5,690 bases of DNA from Methanomicrobiales archaeon. GTDB lineage: Archaea > Halobacteriota > Methanomicrobia > Methanomicrobiales > JACTUA01. The first letter of the stretch is position 1. Every line of letters begins with the position of its first letter. Under the pieces are notes generated by a model. The model was not told the DNA's origin. It made no database searches and worked only from the letters and a program-made list of their open reading frames with translations. The position numbers and the translations under genes were made by a program. The stretch spans positions 1 through 5,690 of the forward strand of contig JAJRCP010000144.1 of the NCBI GenBank assembly GCA_028678885.1, written 5' to 3'. Below are positions 1 through 5,124 of the stretch, piece by piece.

Positions 1-1
1 G

Positions 2-646
2 ATTTACATTCCTGACCATTTTTTCAGTGAAAAAGTAAAAAATGCCGAGAAACTCACCACCCCGGTTCTAATTGTGGGTCTTATCGGAATTCTGAGTGCC
101 ATAGCTGCCTATCTGGTTACACAGGTAAACGTACGAGCGCTTATCCAAGTACTTCCTCCGGAATCACAACAAATGGCCGGCGGCATCGCGATGATTTTTG
201 GTGTTGTGGGAGGGTTCTTGGGGTCATATATCTGGTGGCTGATTGCATCGGTAGTTTTCTTTGGTCTCTCCGCTATGGTAGGGAGTTCCGGGAATTTCAA
301 GAGAACCCTGAAATTCATCGGATTTGGATTTTTACCTCAGGTCTTTGGTGGATTGATCAACATCTACTTCATGTATGAGTTTGCGTCAACGGTCCAGATC
401 CCCAAGATCACCGACCCTATACTGATTAATGATGTGATTCAGAGCTTAATGAATATTCAGAATTTCGTCCTTGCTACTATCGTTAGTATCCTCTTCCTAC
501 TCTGGAGTACGAATATCTGGATTTTTGGGCTGAAGCATGCTCGCAATCTCAGCATGCGGGATGCCGCGATCTGCGTTCTTGTTCCCATGGTGATCTATAT
601 TCTCTATACTCTCAATACCACGGGAATATTTGGGGGAATAGTCTGA
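2..646 (+). CDS. YIP1 family integral membrane protein, 5' end outside the window
   Basis: The frame is open from base 2, so this is the last 214 residues of a protein that starts upstream. A GTG at 74 is an internal codon rather than the start, because the residues before it (PDHFFSEKVKNAEKL) match the usual N-terminal region of archaeal YIP1 proteins, an 'NP..FF' segment followed by a charged helix. About five hydrophobic segments follow: around PVLIVGLIGILSAIAAYLVT, the glycine-rich MAGGIAMIFGVVGGFLG with SYIWWLIASVVFFGLSAMVG, FIGFGFLPQVFGGLINIYF, FVLATIVSILFLLWSTNIWI, and a last one ending near the C-terminus. This is the layout of the Yip1 domain (PF04893 type). No enzymatic residues are visible and the function is unknown; membrane location is clear. 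In methanogens such genes often lie beside COG1361 and ABC-transporter genes (from memory), and decayed copies of exactly these follow here. Family assignment is good; function is not established. Confidence 0.8.
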   Translation: MYIPDHFFSEKVKNAEKLTTPVLIVGLIGILSAIAAYLVTQVNVRALIQVLPPESQQMAGGIAMIFGVVGGFLGSYIWWLIASVVFFGLSAMVGSSGNFKRTLKFIGFGFLPQVFGGLINIYFMYEFASTVQIPKITDPILINDVIQSLMNIQNFVLATIVSILFLLWSTNIWIFGLKHARNLSMRDAAICVLVPMVIYILYTLNTTGIFGGIV

Positions 647-1039
647 GAGGCACGTGGGTCGTCTTTCTTTGTCTCTGTTCTCTTTCTGTTGTTAGTTGGG
701 CATTTGGGACAAATTTCCAGATAATGGTGACGAACACAACGGTGGATCCGCCTATACTGATGGAAGGGGATACCGATATTATCAGAATTAAGTGGTCAAT
801 AACGGTGATACTGGAATGATAATCAGACGAGCACTCCTGCTTGGGCGGTCTCAAGGTAACAAGTGACCCCTACCCTTCGATCGGCTGGCTGGGTGCGGGC
901 AATTCGACGGATTTCACATTTACTATTACAGAGAGGAGATAAGGATGGGACTTTTTACCTAAAATTTGTCCTGGAGTACATGTTTGTTCCCTTGAATCCA
1001 GTAAAATATTCTGTATTGGGGGTGACTTTTGGATCGTAA
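643..1039 (+). pseudogene. Decayed COG1361-type secreted (S-layer/CARDB-like) protein gene, N-terminal part only
   Basis: No single frame is open here, but consecutive pieces in different frames read as one protein. From 643 to about 790 a signal-peptide-like start (WVVFLCLCSLSVVSWAFG) leads into FQIMVTNTTVDPPILMEGDT and ends at TGA 817. From 792 to about 842 another frame gives VVNNGDTGMIIRRALLLG. From 844 to 939 the first frame resumes with GGLKVTSDPYPSIGWLGAGN and TDFTFTIT, ending at TAA 940. From about 938 a third frame gives DKDGTFYLKFVLEYMFVPLN and stops at TAA 1037. The order and content (signal peptide, 'T..T.DPP.L..GDT', 'V.N.G', 'GW.G.GNSTDF.F') suit archaeal COG1361 beta-domain proteins, normally about 400 residues; only about 130 remain. 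At least three indels are needed, near 790, 843 and 936. The likely start is CTG at 643, where CTGA overlaps the YIP1 stop codon and GGGGGA lies 7 bases upstream. Sequencing error is an alternative to decay, but neighbouring genes are intact. Confidence 0.72.
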
Positions 1040-1117
1040 CCAACCTGCTCTTGGGAATTTTACCTGGTGTGGAAGACCTCCACCCTGAATCCCATCGAAG
1101 TTCTCCGCAAGATGTGA
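1021..1117 (+). pseudogene. C-terminal remnant of an FtsX/MacB-type ABC transporter permease
   Basis: Two adjoining frames read as the end of an FtsX-family permease. From 1027 one frame gives FWIVTNLLLGILP, the tail of a last transmembrane helix. After a shift near 1066-1070 another frame gives WKTSTLNPIEVLRKM and a TGA at 1115. Families of this type end in 'G.yPAWkaa.ldPieaLr..', so the W-K, N-P-I-E and L-R positions fit well. Only about 30 of roughly 400 residues remain, so most of the gene is gone. The remnant follows directly on the COG1361 fragment, which suggests an internal deletion joining the front of one gene to the back of the other. The piece is short, so the call rests on one motif. 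Confidence 0.6.
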
Positions 1118-1120
1118 AGT

Positions 1121-1387
1121 TTAGGAACCCTGAGCTGCCACGAACTCCCTTGCTTGGTTTATCGCGGTGCCAAGTTCAGGTACTTGGACGACGAGATGCT
1201 CAAGCGATTCCTTCTCGTCGAATGGATATACCCAGGTTCCTGCTGCATCCACAATGACGAGCGTATGGAGAAATGCGGTATACCCTCCGCTCTTCTCATA
1301 GAGACCCGCAATCTCCTGAATCAGCGGGATGAATACCCGCGTGGTCGCATACTTCATTTGGCCGATGAACAGTTTTTTAATTCTCAA
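1121..1387 (-). CDS. Unrecognised 88-residue protein, third gene of the gerW-DUF2953 unit
   Basis: I do not recognise this protein. It starts at TTG 1387 and ends at TAA 1121-1123. The TTG overlaps the DUF2953 stop codon (TTGA), and a GGAGGGG stretch ends a few bases before it, so translational coupling is likely. Codon choice looks coding throughout. The N-terminus is basic (MRIKKLFIGQMKYATTRVFI), followed by a helical stretch IPLIQEIAGLYEKSGG, a hydrophobic strand-like block FLHTLVIVDAAGTWVYPFDE and a helix-rich end (EHLVVQVPELGTAINQAREF). There is no clear transmembrane helix, signal peptide or metal-binding motif. The gene ends 3 bases from the decayed permease, which converges on it. It may be a complete small protein, or a larger gene cut short when the neighbouring cluster was deleted; the in-frame stop lies close to the scar. 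That it is expressed with gerW and DUF2953 is inferred from the overlap. Confidence 0.55.
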   Translation of the reverse strand: MRIKKLFIGQMKYATTRVFIPLIQEIAGLYEKSGGYTAFLHTLVIVDAAGTWVYPFDEKESLEHLVVQVPELGTAINQAREFVAAQGS

Positions 1388-1932
1388 AGTCCCCTCCGTG
1401 ATACCAACATCCCTCGCACCGGCTGTTGGAGACCGAGACGGATGAGTTGGAAGACAAGGATAAGAGGGTTGCGTACTTCAATGGACAGGGAGATCAGACC
1501 ATCACAAATTGTACGGTCAAAATCTGGTGTCATTCGAAGCGTTACCCGGGAGAAAGGCGTAAGTACGCCTTTCGCCACTTGAAAATATCCATACGTCAGC
1601 CCGGTAGTCGATGCAGAAGGAAAACCAAGAATCATATCACAGAAAAAAGACCGGACCCGCAGATGGTGCCGGAGGAGTCCCATACCCCGCATCGCTACAG
1701 GCAATAAAGGTCTCAGCTGTTCCCAGTTTCTACCGTGAACATCACCTGGAGATAGAATGGTGGGCTCTGGTAACCCCCGCGTGATCGCCTGTTTCCAAAG
1801 GGAGCGTTCGTCCAGCTGGATGGAGAGGAGACCATATCCTCTTTTCCAGGTGAGACTAATCCCGATAATTCCCCAATAGATGGTTCCACCAACAGTCAGT
1901 TTGGTTCCCCGCTTTTCAAGGCTTGTCCTCAT
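1384..1932 (-). CDS. DUF2953 family membrane-anchored protein (start uncertain, real N-terminus probably further upstream)
   Basis: From ATG 1932 the protein has 182 residues. The same frame stays open back to the gerW stop codon at 2056 and encodes a strong hydrophobic helix (FLIAIFLLAIVCVLGILLVF) just before this ATG, so the true product very likely includes it. No ATG, GTG or TTG exists in that stretch; CTG 1989 (201 residues) and ATT 2049 (221 residues, 9 bases after AAGGAG) are candidates. After the helix comes a beta-rich region (LTVGGTIYWGIIGISLTW), then the family's core: FFCDMILGFPSASTTGLTYG, which matches the DUF2953 pattern of a 'GL.DPA.TG..YG' block, followed by PFSRVTLRMTPDF and a final amphipathic helix. 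In Firmicutes DUF2953 proteins (YtfI type) are encoded beside GerW/YtfJ, and the order is the same here. No biochemical role is established. It likely faces one side of the membrane by its N-terminal anchor. Confidence 0.72.
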   Translation of the reverse strand: MRTSLEKRGTKLTVGGTIYWGIIGISLTWKRGYGLLSIQLDERSLWKQAITRGLPEPTILSPGDVHGRNWEQLRPLLPVAMRGMGLLRHHLRVRSFFCDMILGFPSASTTGLTYGYFQVAKGVLTPFSRVTLRMTPDFDRTICDGLISLSIEVRNPLILVFQLIRLGLQQPVRGMLVSRRGL

Positions 1933-2055
1933 TACAAAAGGGGTAAGGAAAACGAGCAGGATCCCCAGAACGCATACTATGGCGAGCAGGAATATAGCAA
2001 TAAGAAAAGCGGCTTCTGAGCTGAGCCAGAATGCGGGGGAAACGGCAATAGAAAC

Positions 2056-2442
2056 CTACTCCTTCTCTTCCGAAGGGGCCCCGCCAGAACAAAATTCTTT
2101 TATTGTCTGTACGATGGTAGGAAGGGATTCCGCTACCGTCCCGATGATCTCAGCCATAGCCCCATGTTTCTGAAGGGAAAGTACCTGAATCCCATCCGGG
2201 CCAGGGATGTCCTTATGTGCAATGATGACGGCGATAGGAGTGATCCCTGCACCTGCCCCTCCTCCGGCACCCCACTCTCTATCTTTCTCTCCTCCCTCTC
2301 CGACCCCGAAACCAAACCCGAATCCTGCAACGGGCAGGACTACCTTCTCTCCCATATCCACCGGTTCCCCGAGAATCGTTTTCGCTGAAATCATCTTTTC
2401 CAGTCGGTCCAGCATGATCTGCAGGATTTCTTCTGACCCCAT
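2056..2442 (-). CDS. GerW (YtfJ) family protein
   Basis: The 128-residue protein starts at ATG 2442 with a good archaeal ribosome binding site (GGTGA, 6 bases upstream) and ends at TAG 2056-2058. An N-terminal helix (EEILQIMLDRLEKMISAKTI) leads into GEPVDMGEKVVLPVAGFGFG, then a glycine-rich block: GFGFGFG at residues 40-46 and GAGGGAGAG at 58-66, followed by the hydrophobic strand ITPIAVIIAH. A second helix and an acidic tail with Cys118 (FCSGGAPSEEKE) close it. The 'GEP...G...IPV..v.fGFG.G......GGG.GGG...P.A..v' layout is the signature of the GerW/YtfJ family (PF09579 type). In Bacillus, GerW is a spore protein needed for germination; in archaea without spores the role is unknown. It is probably cytosolic. 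It is the first gene of a minus-strand unit with DUF2953 and a third small gene, and its promoter lies in the divergent region shared with trpB2. Confidence 0.85.
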   Translation of the reverse strand: MGSEEILQIMLDRLEKMISAKTILGEPVDMGEKVVLPVAGFGFGFGVGEGGEKDREWGAGGGAGAGITPIAVIIAHKDIPGPDGIQVLSLQKHGAMAEIIGTVAESLPTIVQTIKEFCSGGAPSEEKE

Positions 2443-2448
2443 AAATTT

Positions 2449-2453
2449 TCACC
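2449..2453 (-). promoter_or_regulatory. Ribosome binding site of the gerW-like gene
   Basis: GGTGA on the minus strand lies 6 bases before ATG 2442. It matches the GGAGGTGATC complement of archaeal 16S rRNA 3' ends and decides this start. Confidence 0.6.
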
Positions 2454-2474
2454 AGCGAGATCATGGGGAGAACA

Positions 2475-2490
2475 GATATTAATTTTTCTC
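2475..2490 (-). promoter_or_regulatory. Candidate TATA promoter of the gerW-DUF2953 unit
   Basis: On the minus strand GAGAAAAATTAATATC resembles an archaeal TATA box preceded by a purine-rich BRE-like stretch. Its centre is about 40 bases before ATG 2442, so initiation about 25 bases downstream would leave a leader just long enough for the GGTGA site. The surroundings are AT-rich, so chance TATA-like matches are likely. Confidence 0.3.
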
Positions 2491-2525
2491 AATCCTGTTT
2501 ATTTTTGTATTATGTTCATCATATC

Positions 2526-2558
2526 ACATAAAAATACCATAATGTATATATCTATACA
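2526..2558 (+). promoter_or_regulatory. Candidate trpB2 promoter with overlapping palindromic operator
   Basis: The 123-bp divergent intergenic region is strongly AT-rich. Two TATA-like stretches lie before trpB2: ATAAAAATACC near 2529 and TGTATATATC near 2543. The second is part of the palindrome TGTATA-TATC-TATACA (2543-2558), with perfect 6-bp arms. A TATA box there would place initiation around 2572, giving an almost leaderless mRNA for ATG 2578; this fits the absence of any Shine-Dalgarno sequence. A regulator bound to the palindrome would block TBP. In Methanothermobacter, TrpY represses trpB2 through TGTACA boxes; the arms here are related but not the same. Confidence 0.4.
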
Positions 2559-2565
2559 ATGAAAA

Positions 2566-3936
2566 ATGGGATACAAGATGAAAACAAAGATTTTACTTGA
2601 TGAGGGGGAGATGCCACGGCAGTGGTACAACATCCTGCCTGATCTGCCAACTCCCTTGGATCCGCCTCTCCATCCGGCGACACGGAAGCCGGTCACTCCT
2701 GATGATCTGCACGCGATCTTTCCAATGGAGCTCATCAGACAGGAGATGAGTCCCATGCGGCACATTCCCATCCCCGAAGAGGTGGTGGAGATATTGCGAC
2801 TCTGGAGACCATCACCGCTGTACCGGGCATTCCGGCTGGAAAAAGCGTTGAAAACCCCGGCACGGATCTATTACAAGTATGAAGGGGTCAGCCCACCGGG
2901 AAGTCATAAACCGAACACTGCAGTGGCTCAGGCATATTACAATATGAAAGAGGGAATCGAAAGGATTGCCACCGAAACCGGGGCCGGTCAGTGGGGATCA
3001 GCGCTGGCCTTTGCCACCTGCCATTTTGATCTTGACTGCACCATCTATATGGTCCGTTCCAGCTATGCGCAGAAACCATACCGGAAGATTATGATGCAGG
3101 TATGGGGTGCAGAGTGCTTCCCCAGCCCCTCCACGCGTACCAATGCTGGAAAGGCAATTCTGGAGAAGCATCCAGATACCTCCGGGAGTCTGGGTATCGC
3201 TATTTCCGAGGCGGTGGAAGACGCAGCCACACACAAGAACACCAATTATTCCTTGGGATCGGTGCTGAACCATGTGTGCCTGCATCAGACGGTGGTTGGC
3301 CAGGAAGCGAAAGAGCAGCTGGCAAAAGAGGAGGTGTATCCCGATGTGGTGGTTGGGTGCGTAGGGGGAGGTTCGAACTTCGCAGGTATCTCCTTCCCCT
3401 TTGCTGGGGATAAACTAAAAGGAAAACACAAAGACGTGGATCTCGTTGCCGTTGAACCCGCCGCTTGTCCCAGCCTCACAAAGGGGGTTTATACGTATGA
3501 CTACGGGGATGTGGCCGGCCTCACTCCCCTTCTAAAAATGTACACTCTCGGGCATGACTTTATACCTCCCGCCATCCATGCAGGAGGGCTCCGCTATCAC
3601 GGGGCTTCTCCCCTGGTCTCACGGCTGGTTCATGATGGAGTGATGAGGGCCGTCGCTTACCACCAGAACGAGGTATTCGAGGCGGCGCAGCTGTTTGCCC
3701 GTACAGATGGAATCATCATCGCCCCAGAAACTGCCCATGCGTTAAAGGGCACCATTGATGAGGCGTTGAAGTGCAGGGAAAGCGGGGAGGAGAAGGTAAT
3801 CCTGTTCAATAATTCTGGGCATGGGAACTTCGATCTCTCTGCATATGACGCCTATCTCCAGGGCAAGCTCGAGGATTACGAGTATCCCGCAGATTTGATT
3901 CGGGAATCTCTTGCCCATCTTCCCAAGGGACCATAA
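2566..3936 (+). CDS. trpB2: Tryptophan synthase beta chain, TrpB2 type
   Basis: A PLP enzyme that condenses indole with L-serine to L-tryptophan (EC 4.2.1.20/4.2.1.122). The 456-residue length and long N-terminal extension (MPRQWYNILPDLP) are typical of TrpB2 rather than the ~400-residue TrpB1. Visible motifs: substrate-side RPSPL (81-85); GSHKPN with the PLP lysine at Lys115; TETGAGQWG with the presumed catalytic Glu137, where Trp in place of the His of TrpB1 marks the TrpB2 group; the PLP-phosphate loop GGGSN (267-271); and NNSGHGNFDL near the C-terminus. All key residues are present, so the enzyme should be active. TrpB2 proteins generally do not form the classical tight complex with TrpA, and no trpA lies in the window, so indole salvage or partnering with a distant trpA are both possible. 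Starts at 2566 and 2578 are in frame; neither has a ribosome binding site, and family N-termini (MKTKI...) favour 2578. The kinase gene follows after 14 bases. Confidence 0.95.
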   Translation: MGYKMKTKILLDEGEMPRQWYNILPDLPTPLDPPLHPATRKPVTPDDLHAIFPMELIRQEMSPMRHIPIPEEVVEILRLWRPSPLYRAFRLEKALKTPARIYYKYEGVSPPGSHKPNTAVAQAYYNMKEGIERIATETGAGQWGSALAFATCHFDLDCTIYMVRSSYAQKPYRKIMMQVWGAECFPSPSTRTNAGKAILEKHPDTSGSLGIAISEAVEDAATHKNTNYSLGSVLNHVCLHQTVVGQEAKEQLAKEEVYPDVVVGCVGGGSNFAGISFPFAGDKLKGKHKDVDLVAVEPAACPSLTKGVYTYDYGDVAGLTPLLKMYTLGHDFIPPAIHAGGLRYHGASPLVSRLVHDGVMRAVAYHQNEVFEAAQLFARTDGIIIAPETAHALKGTIDEALKCRESGEEKVILFNNSGHGNFDLSAYDAYLQGKLEDYEYPADLIRESLAHLPKGP

Positions 3937-3950
3937 ATTCTTTTTTCCGC

Positions 3951-5099
3951 ATGGAGCGTATCTCAGACCCGTGCATTCGTATCGGATTTCTGGTTAATCC
4001 CATTGCAGGCATGGGAGGGAGGGTCGCCCTTAAGGGAACAGACGGACAATTTGCAGAAGCAGTCCGCCGTGGTGCGACCCCTGTGTCCACTAACCGTGCT
4101 ACTACTGCATTACGGCCAATACGGGATCTGCCACTCTTTTTTCTCACCTGCAGCGGGGAGATGGGGGAGAACGCACTCCGAGAGAGTGGGATTAAGGATT
4201 ACCGGATCATATGCCAGTGTCCCTCACGCAGCAGTGCAGAAGATACACGCCGTGCCTGCCATGATTTCATGAATGAAGGAGTCTCCCTTATCCTATTCTG
4301 TGGCGGAGACGGGACTGCTCGGGATGTCTTTTCAGTGGTGGAGGATCATATTCCTATCCTCGGAATCCCGTCAGGGGTGAAGATGTATTCTGCCGTTTTT
4401 GGAGTGAACCCTGTAGCATGTGCAGAGATTGTGACCCACCTAAATGAAGCTGTTCTCCGAGATTCTGAGGTGGTGGACGTCGATGAAGAAGCATACCGGA
4501 GAGGGATGCTGGCGACGCGGATCTTCGGGTTTGCTCGTGTTCCCGTACTTCCCCTGAAAACCCAAGTTGGGAAACAGATATTCGACGAACCTGATGAAGA
4601 ACTCGCAAAAAAAGCCATCGCTTTGTTCTTCTCCGAAATACTGCGCGATGATACTTTGTACATTCTGGGGGCAGGGACAACCACCGCAGAGATTGCCTCC
4701 AACTTGGGAATTGAGAAGACGCTTCTCGGCATTGATGTGATAAAAGGAAAAGTTCTCCTGGCGCGGGACGCAGATGAACGAACTCTTCTCTCGTTTCTGA
4801 GCCACGGTGAAAAGGCAAAGATCGTGGTGAGTCCCCTGGGTGCACAAGGCTTTATTTTCGGTAGGGGCACCCAAACCGTGAGTCCTGTGGTGCTGAACCA
4901 GGTGGGGGTCGAGAATGTGATCGTAGTGGCCACCCCTCATAAACTCGCAGAGACGCGAATGCTGTATGTGGATACAGGTGATGAAGCTCTTGATCGAGCG
5001 TTCGGAGACTCCGTGCTCGTTATCTCCGGATATCGTATGGGGCAGAGGAAAAGGATTCTCCATCCGACCACCTCCAATCAGGGCGGGCCAAAGCATTAA
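3951..5099 (+). CDS. ATP-NAD kinase family protein (COG3199 type)
   Basis: This 382-residue protein belongs to the archaeal/bacterial COG3199 branch of the NAD kinase superfamily. An N-terminal Rossmann-like start carries GFLVNPIAGMGGRVALKGTD (residues 12-31). The GGDGT nucleotide-binding motif is at 118-122 (LFCGGDGTARDV), followed by the branch signature GIPSGVKMYSAVF (138-150). The C-terminal half holds GAGTT (240-244), GIDVIKGK (260-267) and SPLGAQGFIFGRGTQ (294-308), typical of this branch. The expected reaction is ATP-dependent phosphorylation of NAD to NADP; some relatives are annotated as AcoX-like, and the true substrate is unproven for many members. The start ATG 3951 is the only one giving the full conserved N-terminus, but no Shine-Dalgarno precedes it; instead a T6 run lies 4 bases upstream. 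It sits 14 bases after trpB2 and 25 before argC, so co-transcription is plausible. Its NADP product would feed the NADPH-dependent ArgC; that link is inference. Confidence 0.88.
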   Translation: MERISDPCIRIGFLVNPIAGMGGRVALKGTDGQFAEAVRRGATPVSTNRATTALRPIRDLPLFFLTCSGEMGENALRESGIKDYRIICQCPSRSSAEDTRRACHDFMNEGVSLILFCGGDGTARDVFSVVEDHIPILGIPSGVKMYSAVFGVNPVACAEIVTHLNEAVLRDSEVVDVDEEAYRRGMLATRIFGFARVPVLPLKTQVGKQIFDEPDEELAKKAIALFFSEILRDDTLYILGAGTTTAEIASNLGIEKTLLGIDVIKGKVLLARDADERTLLSFLSHGEKAKIVVSPLGAQGFIFGRGTQTVSPVVLNQVGVENVIVVATPHKLAETRMLYVDTGDEALDRAFGDSVLVISGYRMGQRKRILHPTTSNQGGPKH

Positions 5100-5124
5100 T
5101 CCTTCACAGAGGGATTAATTTTTT
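5095..5124 (+). terminator. Hairpin plus T6 between the kinase gene and argC (terminator or attenuator-like)
   Basis: ATTAATCCTTC (5095-5105) and GAGGGATTAAT (5109-5119) form an 11-bp stem with one T-G wobble and an ACA loop, directly followed by six T residues (5119-5124) and then the argC ATG at 5125. The left arm includes the kinase stop codon. The form is that of an intrinsic terminator; in archaea the T-run alone may suffice. The right arm contains GAGGG, the only Shine-Dalgarno-like sequence before argC, so the hairpin could also control translation. Confidence 0.55.

Noticed and set aside
74..76. GTG at 74 as the start of the YIP1 family gene
   Set aside because: The frame is open to the window edge and the residues before the GTG fit the normal N-terminal part of the family, so the gene begins upstream.
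1051..1257. Plus-strand open frame starting with a TTG
   Set aside because: Its first codons (LGILPG) belong to the permease remnant; after the frameshift near 1066 the rest is out of frame and antisense to the small minus-strand gene.
1154..1582. Plus-strand open frame of 142 codons
   Set aside because: It runs antisense across the small minus-strand gene and the end of DUF2953, has an arginine-rich, low-complexity composition without family features, and disappears once the minus-strand genes are accepted.
2056..2058. TAG between gerW and DUF2953 as a pyrrolysine codon
   Set aside because: Pyrrolysine use is known from Methanosarcinaceae, Methanomassiliicoccales and some bacteria, none of which this window suggests. 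The GerW protein ends at its usual length here, and no pylT or PylS is in view. Kept only as a readthrough possibility.
2207..2482. Plus-strand proline- and serine-rich open frame opposite gerW
   Set aside because: It is the mirror of the glycine-rich GerW block; Gly codons read as Pro/Ser on the other strand. No independent support.
3918..3946. TCCC-AA-GGGA plus TTTTTT at the end of trpB2 as a terminator hairpin
   Set aside because: The arms are 4 bases with a 2-base loop, too tight to fold well, and the next ATG lies 4 bases after the T-run. The T-run alone could cause some termination in an archaeon but cannot be called.
4346..5096. Two long minus-strand open frames (4346-4933 and 4440-5096) opposite the ATP-NAD kinase gene
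   Set aside because: The plus-strand protein here carries clear family motifs, while the antisense translations are serine/arginine-rich or otherwise without recognisable domains.
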